Of a stretch of 42,243 nt of DNA, positions 30,230 through 36,632 are shown piece by piece. The notes below the pieces were generated by a model. It made no database searches, was not told where the DNA came from, and was given only the letters and a program-made list of their open reading frames with translations. Position numbers and translations under genes: made by a program. Position 1 is the first letter of the stretch. Each line of letters opens with the position of its first letter. This DNA is from Diaphorobacter caeni (GTDB lineage: Bacteria > Pseudomonadota > Gammaproteobacteria > Burkholderiales > Burkholderiaceae_C). The stretch is from contig NZ_JADKYZ010000017.1 of the NCBI RefSeq assembly GCF_015354245.1, positions 1 through 42,243 of the forward strand, in the 5' to 3' direction.

Positions 30230-30253
30230 GTGCCCTTTGTCATCTGTTGCGCC
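30230..30253 (-). promoter_or_regulatory. Cassette element (copy 8), GCGCAAC part only
   Basis: GGCGCAACAGATGAC followed by AAAGGGCACATG; the hairpin part is missing. Array F lies 13 bp upstream. Confidence 0.55.
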
Positions 30254-30266
30254 TCAGTGAGGCCTT

Positions 30267-30356
30267 AACGTTTTTTGACGTCAATTCACGTCAAACGACG
30301 CCCTACGACGTTCATCAACACCTCCGAACGTCAGCGCACTCCTGTTCACGTCAAAA
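30267..30356. repeat. 10-bp periodic ACGT array F (9 units)
   Basis: AACGTTTTTT, GACGTCAATT, CACGTCAAAC, GACGCCCTAC, GACGTTCATC, AACACCTCCG, AACGTCAGCG, CACTCCTGTT, CACGTCAAAA in 10-bp register, overlapping the end of the 30351 gene. Confidence 0.85.
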
Positions 30357-31064
30357 CGCCCTTCGAAAGTCATTCCAAACGCCCACTTGGGGCGAAGTAA
30401 AACCCAGTGCGGCCAGTTCCTTGATCGCACGGCCAATGTCTGGAACTCCGAATGCTCCCAACGCAAGATCCGCCGTGCCTACGTGGGCGGGCAGGGCGCT
30501 CTCCCAGCCGTCGAACAGCGGCCACGGCGCGAGCTTCTGCGACTGGTCCTGATGCTGGACTCGAAACCAAGCCTGTCCGTGTGGAGAACGCAACAACGCG
30601 ATCGAGTAGTTCCTTGGGTGTTGCCACGGCCAGGGCGACGAGGCCACTCGGCGCGTGACTTCTGGGGCGGGGAAGGCATACATCGACTGTGGGGTAGGGC
30701 GGGGCGCTGCCGGTTCAAGTCTGGACGCCTGCATGGCATTCATGCTGCGCAGCCTCTCCCTATTCCGTGCCTCAGTTTCGATCTTGGCCAACTCCCATTT
30801 GGCGAGCAATGCAGCCGTATTGCTGTCCAGTAGCGCCGCATCCTCTGCGCTGATCTTCCGGCCACCCCCCATGTACTGCGGACGGCCAAGCGCGTGCTCG
30901 CCGCCGTAGATCTCAGCAAAGCACGTCGATCCCAACACCTTCACCCGGCCATCGTGCTCAACGACATGGATGGCTGCGTATACACCATGCCCACAGCCGT
31001 CCTTTTGGCAGCGGACCCGTTGAACCTTCTCCACACTCACCACAGCCAACAACCTCGGATTCAT
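30351..31064 (-). CDS. Zinc-binding-like protein, paralogue of 23981-24748, 237 aa
   Basis: Shares the QRVRCQKDGCGHGVYAAIHV block, the VLGSTCF block and the YGG..ALGRPQY stretch with the 255-aa protein, so both carry the same presumed metal site. ATG 31064 follows GAGAGAAGG. Three ACGT units (array G) lie 15 bp upstream, with no cassette leader. Function unknown. Confidence 0.75.
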   Translation of the reverse strand: MNPRLLAVVSVEKVQRVRCQKDGCGHGVYAAIHVVEHDGRVKVLGSTCFAEIYGGEHALGRPQYMGGGRKISAEDAALLDSNTAALLAKWELAKIETEARNRERLRSMNAMQASRLEPAAPRPTPQSMYAFPAPEVTRRVASSPWPWQHPRNYSIALLRSPHGQAWFRVQHQDQSQKLAPWPLFDGWESALPAHVGTADLALGAFGVPDIGRAIKELAALGFTSPQVGVWNDFRRAF

Positions 31065-31079
31065 GGCCTTCTCTCGAAT

Positions 31080-31109
31080 GACGTTCAATGACGTCGATTG
31101 ACGTTAGTT
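31080..31109. repeat. 10-bp periodic ACGT array G (3 units)
   Basis: GACGTTCAAT, GACGTCGATT, GACGTTAGTT in register, between the stop of 31104-31478 and the start of 30351-31064. Confidence 0.8.
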
Positions 31110-31478
31110 CTTCTTCATCACATAGACCGGCTGTCCGCCGAGCTGGATCATCTCCATTCCTGGCGGCGGCAAACGATAGTCGCGGATCTGCGTGTTCCTC
31201 ACCAGCTCGACGGCCTCATCCAGTGATGCAACATATCCCCAGTTGGTTGAGCGATCCCACGCACCGAAATCAAGGCACCGAATCACGTACCTTCTCTCTT
31301 CACCATCGCCGGACGTCTTGATAAACGGGCGCAACTCCCAGCGCATCAAATCCTCGGGCGAACGATCATCGTTTGGCGTCGAATCAAAATCCACCGGCAG
31401 CACTGGATCAATCAATATTCCGTCTACACAGTCAGCCGCCAGATACTTGTGGCCGTCCAACTCATACTGCTTTTTCAT
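31104..31478 (-). CDS. Hypothetical protein, 124 aa
   Basis: MKKQYELDGHKYLAADCVDG start, acidic, with a C-terminal PPPGMEMIQLGGQPVYVM segment. It lies between the toxin-antitoxin terminator and array G. Unrecognised. Confidence 0.7.
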   Translation of the reverse strand: MKKQYELDGHKYLAADCVDGILIDPVLPVDFDSTPNDDRSPEDLMRWELRPFIKTSGDGEERRYVIRCLDFGAWDRSTNWGYVASLDEAVELVRNTQIRDYRLPPPGMEMIQLGGQPVYVMKKN

Positions 31479-31492
31479 TCACGTTTGCCCAT

Positions 31493-31534
31493 AAAAAAAT
31501 CTCCCAGAAACACCGAAGTGTTTGCTGAGAGATT
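31493..31534 (-). terminator. Rho-independent terminator (copy 9)
   Basis: AATCTC / GAGATT stem with an inner AAACACTTCGGTGTTT hairpin and a T-run on the minus strand, after the antitoxin gene. Confidence 0.9.
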
Positions 31535-31538
31535 TGGT

Positions 31539-31892
31539 TCAAGCGGTGGCAAGTTCGGCTTCATGCTGATCTTGCGTGCTTGTCTCCGTTGTCAATGTCA
31601 CACGCCAATTGAGGCGTTGAGCGAAGACAACCAGTGCATCCAGTGAGAACATGGATAGCTTACCCGTCATCAGATTATTGGCGCGTGTACGCGTCACACC
31701 GAGCAATTGCCCGATTTGTGTCTGATTCAGATTTCGACTCCCGAGCTCACCGACGATTTTACTCATCAGCGCAGCTTTGGGATCCAGCGCATGCTTTGCA
31801 GCATGGCTTTTCTTCATGTCGGCAATTACTTGATCATGTTCAGGACCGAATTCATCCCACGGTGTCGCAGGTTGGAACTTGTCTTGGAGCAT
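31539..31892 (-). CDS. higA: HigA-like XRE antitoxin, 117 aa
   Basis: HTH region LNQTQIGQLLGVTRTRANNL followed by a MTGKLSMFSLDALVVFAQRL block is typical of HigA/XRE antitoxins. ATG 31892 has AAGAGG 5 bp upstream; a GTG at 31898 overlaps the toxin stop. Probably neutralises the upstream-encoded HigB-like toxin and represses the pair. The order is toxin first, as in higBA. Confidence 0.8.
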   Translation of the reverse strand: MLQDKFQPATPWDEFGPEHDQVIADMKKSHAAKHALDPKAALMSKIVGELGSRNLNQTQIGQLLGVTRTRANNLMTGKLSMFSLDALVVFAQRLNWRVTLTTETSTQDQHEAELATA

Positions 31893-31894
31893 AG

Positions 31895-32323
31895 TCACCT
31901 CTTCAAATAAGTTTTGATGTTCCTTTTGAGAGTATCCAGCTCTGTCGTCGGCATCTTGTTGGATTTCTTGATGTATGTGTGCATCAAGACAAACTCAGGT
32001 GCTTTCGACTCTGGATTTCTCGCGTAGGGAGCCAATAAAAAACGATAGAAATGTTCAGGGTCATCCACAGATAACTGATGTATTGCAAGAACAGTATCCA
32101 GCGGAAAATTCTTTTCAGAAAATTTCACTGGAGGCCAATTCTTTACAAACTTCATCTCTTGCTGCATCGGAATCGCTTCTTGAATTGCTTCATAAAGCTG
32201 TGTCCGTTCACTCTCACAGACATATCTTGCGATCGTCCCAAATGAATAGCGAACATGCTCCGGATAAGACCTCAACGTTGCCAGCGAAGATCCCAACATA
32301 ATTAGTTCGCGATATCTTACCAT
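31895..32323 (-). CDS. higB: HigB-like toxin (RelE/HigB fold), 142 aa
   Basis: N-terminal IMLGSSLATLRSYPEHVRYS and C-terminal FVLMHTYIKKSNKMPTTELD match HigB/Gp49-type ribosome-dependent mRNA interferases. An insert of about 40 residues (near KNWPPVKFSEKNF) makes it longer than the usual ~110. ATG 32323 follows AAAGAGG. The frame stays open back to an ATG at 32407. A separate 16-codon leader frame (ATG 32367, strong AAGGAG) ends overlapping this start. Confidence 0.7.
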   Translation of the reverse strand: MVRYRELIMLGSSLATLRSYPEHVRYSFGTIARYVCESERTQLYEAIQEAIPMQQEMKFVKNWPPVKFSEKNFPLDTVLAIHQLSVDDPEHFYRFLLAPYARNPESKAPEFVLMHTYIKKSNKMPTTELDTLKRNIKTYLKR

Positions 32324-32367
32324 CGTGAACCTCTTTGTGTATAGGTTTCGATACCCCCTTTTGTCAT
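32317..32367 (-). CDS. Leader peptide overlapping the toxin start, 16 aa
   Basis: MTKGGIETYTQRGSRW, with an excellent AAGGAG site, and a stop inside ATGGTAA that overlaps the ATG of the HigB-like toxin. It could couple or limit toxin translation. Confidence 0.4.
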   Translation of the reverse strand: MTKGGIETYTQRGSRW

Positions 32368-32432
32368 GATTTGTACTCCTTGAGAATGCCTCGGTTAAGG
32401 CGGTCATGTGCACTAGGTCATCGATTGCGCGG
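32324..32432 (-). promoter_or_regulatory. Divergent cassette leader (copy 9)
   Basis: GCGCAATCGATGACC, GCACATGACC and CAAGGAGT retained ahead of the toxin-antitoxin operon; the hairpin is reduced to CCTTAACCGAGG. Confidence 0.6.
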
Positions 32433-32543
32433 CTGTGGTGGCAGCGCATGGCGTGGGACAGGGGAGCTGGGGCGCACTCGCGGGGCCAACGCACCGTGGC
32501 GGGTGCAGTGTGGCCGGTGGTTTGTGGCTGGGACATGTTGAAT
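32433..32543. repeat. G-rich segment, second copy
   Basis: GGG/GGGG runs at 32455-32457, 32461-32464, 32469-32472 and 32482-32485, a possible quadruplex. Then CGCACCGTGGCG, GTGTGGCCGGT and GTTTGTGGCTGGGA, closely similar to 29964-30020. It separates array H from the toxin leader. Confidence 0.7.
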
Positions 32544-32799
32544 GACGTTGAATGACGTCAATTCACACCGGGCAACGTTGAGCGGCGTGCAATGACGCCC
32601 AACACCTTGCACTGACGCATTTTGGCGTTGGGCAACGCTACTGCATATTGATTCACGTCGCTCAGCGTGCCGTGACTCCGTTTCGCGTTAGGGAGCGTCG
32701 GGCAACTTCGAATGACGTTCAGTGACGTCAACTCACGTTTTGGGCAGAGAACGCTGACCAACGTCGATTGACGTTAATCCACGTCGGCTTACGCCTTTT
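32544..32799. repeat. 10-bp periodic ACGT array H (~25 units)
   Basis: The longest array. Twenty units run in 10-bp register from 32544 to 32743 (GACGTTGAAT, GACGTCAATT, ...), then after a 6-bp slip five more run from 32750 to 32799. It overlaps the last codons of the 32789 gene. Many units are decayed (GCGT, ACGC). Confidence 0.85.
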
Positions 32800-33487
32800 T
32801 GGATGTGGCATTGATGTTTCCATACAGGTCGGCGCGAGGCCTTTTCTCCGGTTCAATGTGCGCGTTCTTGTCGATGATCTCTTCGACTTCTCGGAGGGTC
32901 TGGACGTACTCATCAAGGTTCGCGTTTCGCTCGCGAAGTATGGACTTCAACTTTTCATCGATCACAGCGTTGTGCGATTCGATGTTCTTGTTGTGCAACG
33001 CCGTTTGGATTCCCACCGTCCTGCGGAAATTGGCGATCAGGTCCAGTGTGCCTTGGCGCTTCTCGATAAGGCCACGTTGCGTTTGCAGCAGATCTTTCAG
33101 GCTGTCACGGATGAGATTGAACACCGTGCTCCTGGGGATGCGAAGGATGACTTCGTTGGACTGAATCCGCTCGTACAGCAGCTTGCCGTTTTTGGTTTGC
33201 TTCCACTGGATGAAGGTCGGGTGGCGCGAATCCGAGGTAATTCCGCGATGCTGCAGGTAGCGCACAGCGATTTTTCCGTCGATGGACGGCTGCAGGATCT
33301 CAAGTGCGTAGGCGTACTTCTCAATCAGCAAATCCAGCTCGTACAGGGTCTGGTAGATGGCACGCGTGGAGAGAATCAGGCGGTCTTGTTCTACCTGTTG
33401 GCGGGTAGGGCGGTACCGCATTGAGCCTGATTTATCGGGCCATGTGAGATCACCGTCGTTTGCAGCTTCGGGTGCTGCTTTCGTCAT
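32789..33487 (-). CDS. Coiled-coil hypothetical protein, 232 aa
   Basis: Predominantly helical and charged (LREVEEIIDKNAHIEPEKRP) with no known family. ATG 33487 has AAGG upstream. Divergent from the ParM operon. Possible roles are a DNA-organising or replication-accessory protein; neither is supported beyond location. Confidence 0.65.
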   Translation of the reverse strand: MTKAAPEAANDGDLTWPDKSGSMRYRPTRQQVEQDRLILSTRAIYQTLYELDLLIEKYAYALEILQPSIDGKIAVRYLQHRGITSDSRHPTFIQWKQTKNGKLLYERIQSNEVILRIPRSTVFNLIRDSLKDLLQTQRGLIEKRQGTLDLIANFRRTVGIQTALHNKNIESHNAVIDEKLKSILRERNANLDEYVQTLREVEEIIDKNAHIEPEKRPRADLYGNINATSKKA

Positions 33488-33821
33488 AGTTTGATGCCTT
33501 ATTATGTTTCGCCCGAAGGGCATCTTAACATGCGAGCTCATCACCGAAGTTTTTAGCAAAAGTGAATTTTGGGGGAGCCTCAGATTCCGTCTCTCAGTTT
33601 CAGAGATGGCCATCCAACATGTATGCCCTAGCGGTAAATAGAGTTGTTGCGTGAATGCATCGCGCAAAATCCTCTATTTGCGGATTTCCTCTTGTGTTGC
33701 GTGATCGTATATGTACAATGCACATTGTTCATTGCACATAGTTCATTTGCATATGTCCTTTGTACAAAGCACATAGTCAACACACCACAGCAGGGAAACC
33801 ATGAATTAAAGCCCATACTCA
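33488..33821. promoter_or_regulatory. ParM operon upstream region (parC-like) with palindromes and repeats
   Basis: AT-richer than its surroundings. Perfect palindromes ACAATGCACATTGT (33715-33728) and CTTTGTACAAAG (33758-33769). GCACAT-type repeats start near 33720, 33734, 33749 and 33769. The segment GTTGCGTGA occurs twice, near 33645 and 33695. In ParMRC systems the RHH ParR binds such repeats in front of parM. A two-codon frame ATG AAT TAA after AGGGA lies at 33801. Confidence 0.65.
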
Positions 33822-34826
33822 TTGCGAACCGTGATTGGCCTGGACATCGGGCGCAGCACTGTCAAAGCCGTTACCCGTTCAAAGAACGGCAATTCGGCTA
33901 TTCAGGTCATGTTCCCATCCATCGTTGCTCCGGCAATCGAAATATCGACGGATTCAGAACGCAGTAAAGCCGCTCTTGATACCGTAGTGGTCAACGGTAA
34001 AAGCTACTTTTTTGGCGAAACAGCAGCCATTCAATCTCGCGTCGATCTGGATTCAGGCATGCGTGATGACTGGGTTTTTACCGACGAACACCGAGCTCTT
34101 TTTCTCGGCGCAATCAAGCGTTTGAAAAATCGCGGCGTCGAGCGCACCGAAAATGCAATTGTGGTCGTTGGTCTGCCGGGTAAGCACTACAGCAATCAGC
34201 GTGGAGCTCTGAAAGATGATCTGAGCAAGATTTATCCCGAGGGCCAGATCATTGTTTTGCCGCAGCCTCTCGGACCATTTCAATTGATGCAGTTTCAATC
34301 AAATGGTCTAGAATCTGATGAATTGCAACGCCGTGGTAATTCGTGGGGCATTATCGAAATTGGTCAATACACGACTGATTTCTGTGTCGTGTTGAATGGC
34401 CGAATTGTTGAACGCTGCTTTGGCTCTTCAAATGGCATGACAGTGGTTGCAGAAAACCTGCAAAAGCTTCTCGCGAAACGGGGAATCTCAATTGGACTTG
34501 AAGAAGCTTCTCGCGCTTTCGTGAATCGTCAAATCAAACACTTCGGGCAAGTGGAAGACATCGGCGATGAAATCGATCAATCCATTCCTGCGCTCGCTGA
34601 AGACATTCGCGTGAAAGCAAATGCTCTGATGGGTGAACATGCGCGGTCTTTGGATGGCATTTTGCTCGCTGGTGGCGGTGCTCCATTGATTTTCGAACAC
34701 ATCCGCAGTCACTGGCCTCATGCGAAATTGTGTGACGACAGTCGATTTGCAGTCGCTGAAGGCTTTAGCCGCTTTGGAGCAGGTTTCCAGCTTCACAAGC
34801 AAAACCAGACAGTGAAGGCGGCTTGA
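33822..34826 (+). CDS. parM: ParM/StbA-like actin-family ATPase, 334 aa
   Basis: Actin fold motifs: phosphate-1 GLDIGRSTVK (residues 6-15), phosphate-2 IIEIGQYTTDF (177-187) and the adenosine loop ILLAGGGAP (280-288). In ParMRC systems this forms filaments that push plasmid copies apart. The start is TTG 33822 or GTG 33831; no clear Shine-Dalgarno lies at normal distance. Followed immediately by an RHH-type adaptor gene. Confidence 0.85.
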   Translation: MRTVIGLDIGRSTVKAVTRSKNGNSAIQVMFPSIVAPAIEISTDSERSKAALDTVVVNGKSYFFGETAAIQSRVDLDSGMRDDWVFTDEHRALFLGAIKRLKNRGVERTENAIVVVGLPGKHYSNQRGALKDDLSKIYPEGQIIVLPQPLGPFQLMQFQSNGLESDELQRRGNSWGIIEIGQYTTDFCVVLNGRIVERCFGSSNGMTVVAENLQKLLAKRGISIGLEEASRAFVNRQIKHFGQVEDIGDEIDQSIPALAEDIRVKANALMGEHARSLDGILLAGGGAPLIFEHIRSHWPHAKLCDDSRFAVAEGFSRFGAGFQLHKQNQTVKAA

Positions 34827-34827
34827 A

Positions 34828-35304
34828 ATGTCCAAGTGGGTACGCGCCAAGGCCGAACGCGAACCGGGGACGAAGGTACGCATCGTTTTACTCGTGGATC
34901 CCAATGATCCCGAGAACGAGCAATTGATGCAGTTCCACGACTCCCTCCCATACCGTTCGGCCAATCAAACCTATGTGCAGGTGCTGCGCGATCACGCGGC
35001 ATCTGAGTTGGCAGGATCCAGCAAATCCGCGCCACGACAACGGCATGCACCGCAAGCCAAAGCCAGTTATGAAAAACGATCAGTGTCAGTGAGCACTAAT
35101 CAACCCGGCTCCGCTACAGTTTCAGAATCTCGTGGCGTGCAACAAGCTCCTGAGCCTGCACAAACAGTTCCCGCAGCCATTGATGATTCAGCTACGCAAG
35201 CAGCTCACGATAAATCTGATTCGGTGGGCAATGAAACTGCGTCGAGTGGGCATGAAGTTTCATTCTCCGAAACAGCCCAGAGTCACTTCAACATGGTCGA
35301 TTGA
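34828..35304 (+). CDS. parR: ParR-like adaptor with RHH N-terminus, 158 aa
   Basis: The N-terminal region KVRIVLLVDPNDPENEQLMQ then SANQTYVQVLRDHA matches the RHH domain of ParR-type centromere-binding adaptors. The remaining ~100 residues are Ser/Ala/Gln-rich and probably disordered. Starts 2 bp after the parM stop. It should bind the repeats upstream of parM and couple them to ParM filaments. Confidence 0.75.
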   Translation: MSKWVRAKAEREPGTKVRIVLLVDPNDPENEQLMQFHDSLPYRSANQTYVQVLRDHAASELAGSSKSAPRQRHAPQAKASYEKRSVSVSTNQPGSATVSESRGVQQAPEPAQTVPAAIDDSATQAAHDKSDSVGNETASSGHEVSFSETAQSHFNMVD

Positions 35305-35345
35305 CCAACAGCCGTGGCAGCGGCCCAACTTGAAAAGAGGACGAT

Positions 35346-36335
35346 ATGAGCAAAAAAGCAAAGCCCGATCAGAATGTTTTTGTCGATCCGGCTGACTTCG
35401 ATGGTGATATCCCATTCGTTCCTGGCTCATCGCGCACTGCGATGAAGGAACTGGGTGCCAAATCGCAGGATCTGTGGTTCGCACATCCTGATGACATCAA
35501 GGTCTTCGAGCACTTCAATCCACGCACGGACACACCCACTCACTTGGCCTATATCCGCTGGCTCGCAGACCAGATGAAGATCCACGGGTTCAAGCGCGAC
35601 TTTCCACTGTCTGTGGTGGCCGTGCGCAATGAGGATGGATCCAGCTCGCCATTCGTGACGAACGGGCACACGCGTTTGCGTGCTGTGAAGATCGCTCGAT
35701 CTGAGGGCGCTCAAATCGAATCCATCCCGCTCATCTACGTGGAGCAAGGCACGAGCATGGAGGATCTGACGATCGCTCTGTCGCTCTCCAACAGCGGCCA
35801 GCCACTGACGATGTACGAGACTGCCGTCACCTACAAGCGATTGATCACCTTCGGACGCACGCCCGAGGACATCGCGAAAGTGATGGGGCGCTCCTTGGTG
35901 TACGTGGAAGGCCTGCTGATGCTCATTGCGGCCCACCGCGACATCCGCGCCATGGTGCAGCAAGACCAGATCTCCGCAACGCTCGCGATCGACACACTGC
36001 GCAAGCACGGTGTCAAGGCGCTGGACGTGCTGAAGAACGCCCTTGAAGAAGCCAAAGCGAAGGGCGCATCGAAGGCCACAGCCAAGAATGTCCAAGCAGC
36101 TCCAGCTCAACAGCGCCGCAAGGTACTGCACAAAGCTGCGCCGAAACTCTATGACACGCTTGGCGAGATCACCAAGGATCCAGAGTTCAAGTCGATATCG
36201 CCTCAACTGCAGGCCAAGATCGAAGACCTGCTTCTGGATCTCCGCGAGAGTGGTGCCGATCTGCCGGTCGAGGAAGAGCAACCCAACTCCAAAAACTTGG
36301 AGCTCGATCTGCACGATAACGAGGAAACGGAATGA
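35346..36335 (+). CDS. parB: ParB/Srx-domain protein, 329 aa
   Basis: N-terminal ParB-type nuclease/CTPase domain, with FVTNGHTRLRAVKIARSEGA containing the conserved GHxRLxA box. Next comes an HTH-like LTIALSLSNSGQPLTMYETA region and then a KorB-like central domain; the C-terminus is acidic. It lies between ParR and ParA rather than directly after ParA, so its partner is uncertain. RBS: AAAGAGGACGAT. Confidence 0.85.
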   Translation: MSKKAKPDQNVFVDPADFDGDIPFVPGSSRTAMKELGAKSQDLWFAHPDDIKVFEHFNPRTDTPTHLAYIRWLADQMKIHGFKRDFPLSVVAVRNEDGSSSPFVTNGHTRLRAVKIARSEGAQIESIPLIYVEQGTSMEDLTIALSLSNSGQPLTMYETAVTYKRLITFGRTPEDIAKVMGRSLVYVEGLLMLIAAHRDIRAMVQQDQISATLAIDTLRKHGVKALDVLKNALEEAKAKGASKATAKNVQAAPAQQRRKVLHKAAPKLYDTLGEITKDPEFKSISPQLQAKIEDLLLDLRESGADLPVEEEQPNSKNLELDLHDNEETE

Positions 36336-36453
36336 CGTCGATTGACGTCAAGTAACGTCAACTAACGCTGATGCACGTCCAATGACGCCGATAGGTATCA
36401 GCGAACGTCGATAGACGTCAGTTGGCGCTACGCAACGTTGACCGACGTTTTTC
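36334..36453. repeat. 10-bp periodic ACGT array I (12 units)
   Basis: GACGTCGATT, GACGTCAAGT, AACGTCAACT, AACGCTGATG, CACGTCCAAT, ... in exact register, starting at the parB stop and running towards the parA promoter region. Confidence 0.9.
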
Positions 36454-36517
36454 ACGAAATCACACACCGTCCGTCTTGTTGCGCGTTAACATAGCGGAAT
36501 TCGCGCCCAGTGCGCGA
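36454..36517 (+). promoter_or_regulatory. Spacer between arrays I and J, likely parA promoter
   Basis: Contains TTGTTGCGCGTTAACATAG and a perfect inverted repeat TTCGCGC-CCAGT-GCGCGAA (36501-36519). It is the only gap in the ACGT arrays before parA and is the best place for its promoter. I cannot fix the -35/-10 boxes. Confidence 0.5.
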
Positions 36518-36607
36518 AACGTGAATTGACGTTATGTGACGCTAGCACACGTCACGCAACGTGCAAAAACGTCGATTCACGCTATTTGACGTCAAATGAC
36601 GTCGAGC
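36518..36607. repeat. 10-bp periodic ACGT array J (9 units)
   Basis: AACGTGAATT, GACGTTATGT, GACGCTAGCA, CACGTCACGC, AACGTGCAAA, AACGTCGATT, CACGCTATTT, GACGTCAAAT, GACGTCGAGC in register, ending 25 bp before the parA start. Confidence 0.9.
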
Positions 36608-36632
36608 ATTCTTGCATCAGAAAGGGACTGAA

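Noticed and set aside
32789-33487. Replication initiator
   Set aside because: Located beside repeats as Rep genes often are, but no winged-helix, RepA/TrfA or helicase motif is visible in the predicted protein.
33628-33822. Leftward frame in the parM upstream region
   Set aside because: It overlaps the palindrome cluster, lacks a Shine-Dalgarno and codes for low-complexity sequence with repeated Cys/His/Asn.
5200-36607. CRISPR arrays as an explanation for the ACGT repeats
   Set aside because: Units are 10 bp with no unique spacers of 25-40 bp and there are no cas genes; VapD's fold similarity to Cas2 is not evidence of CRISPR.
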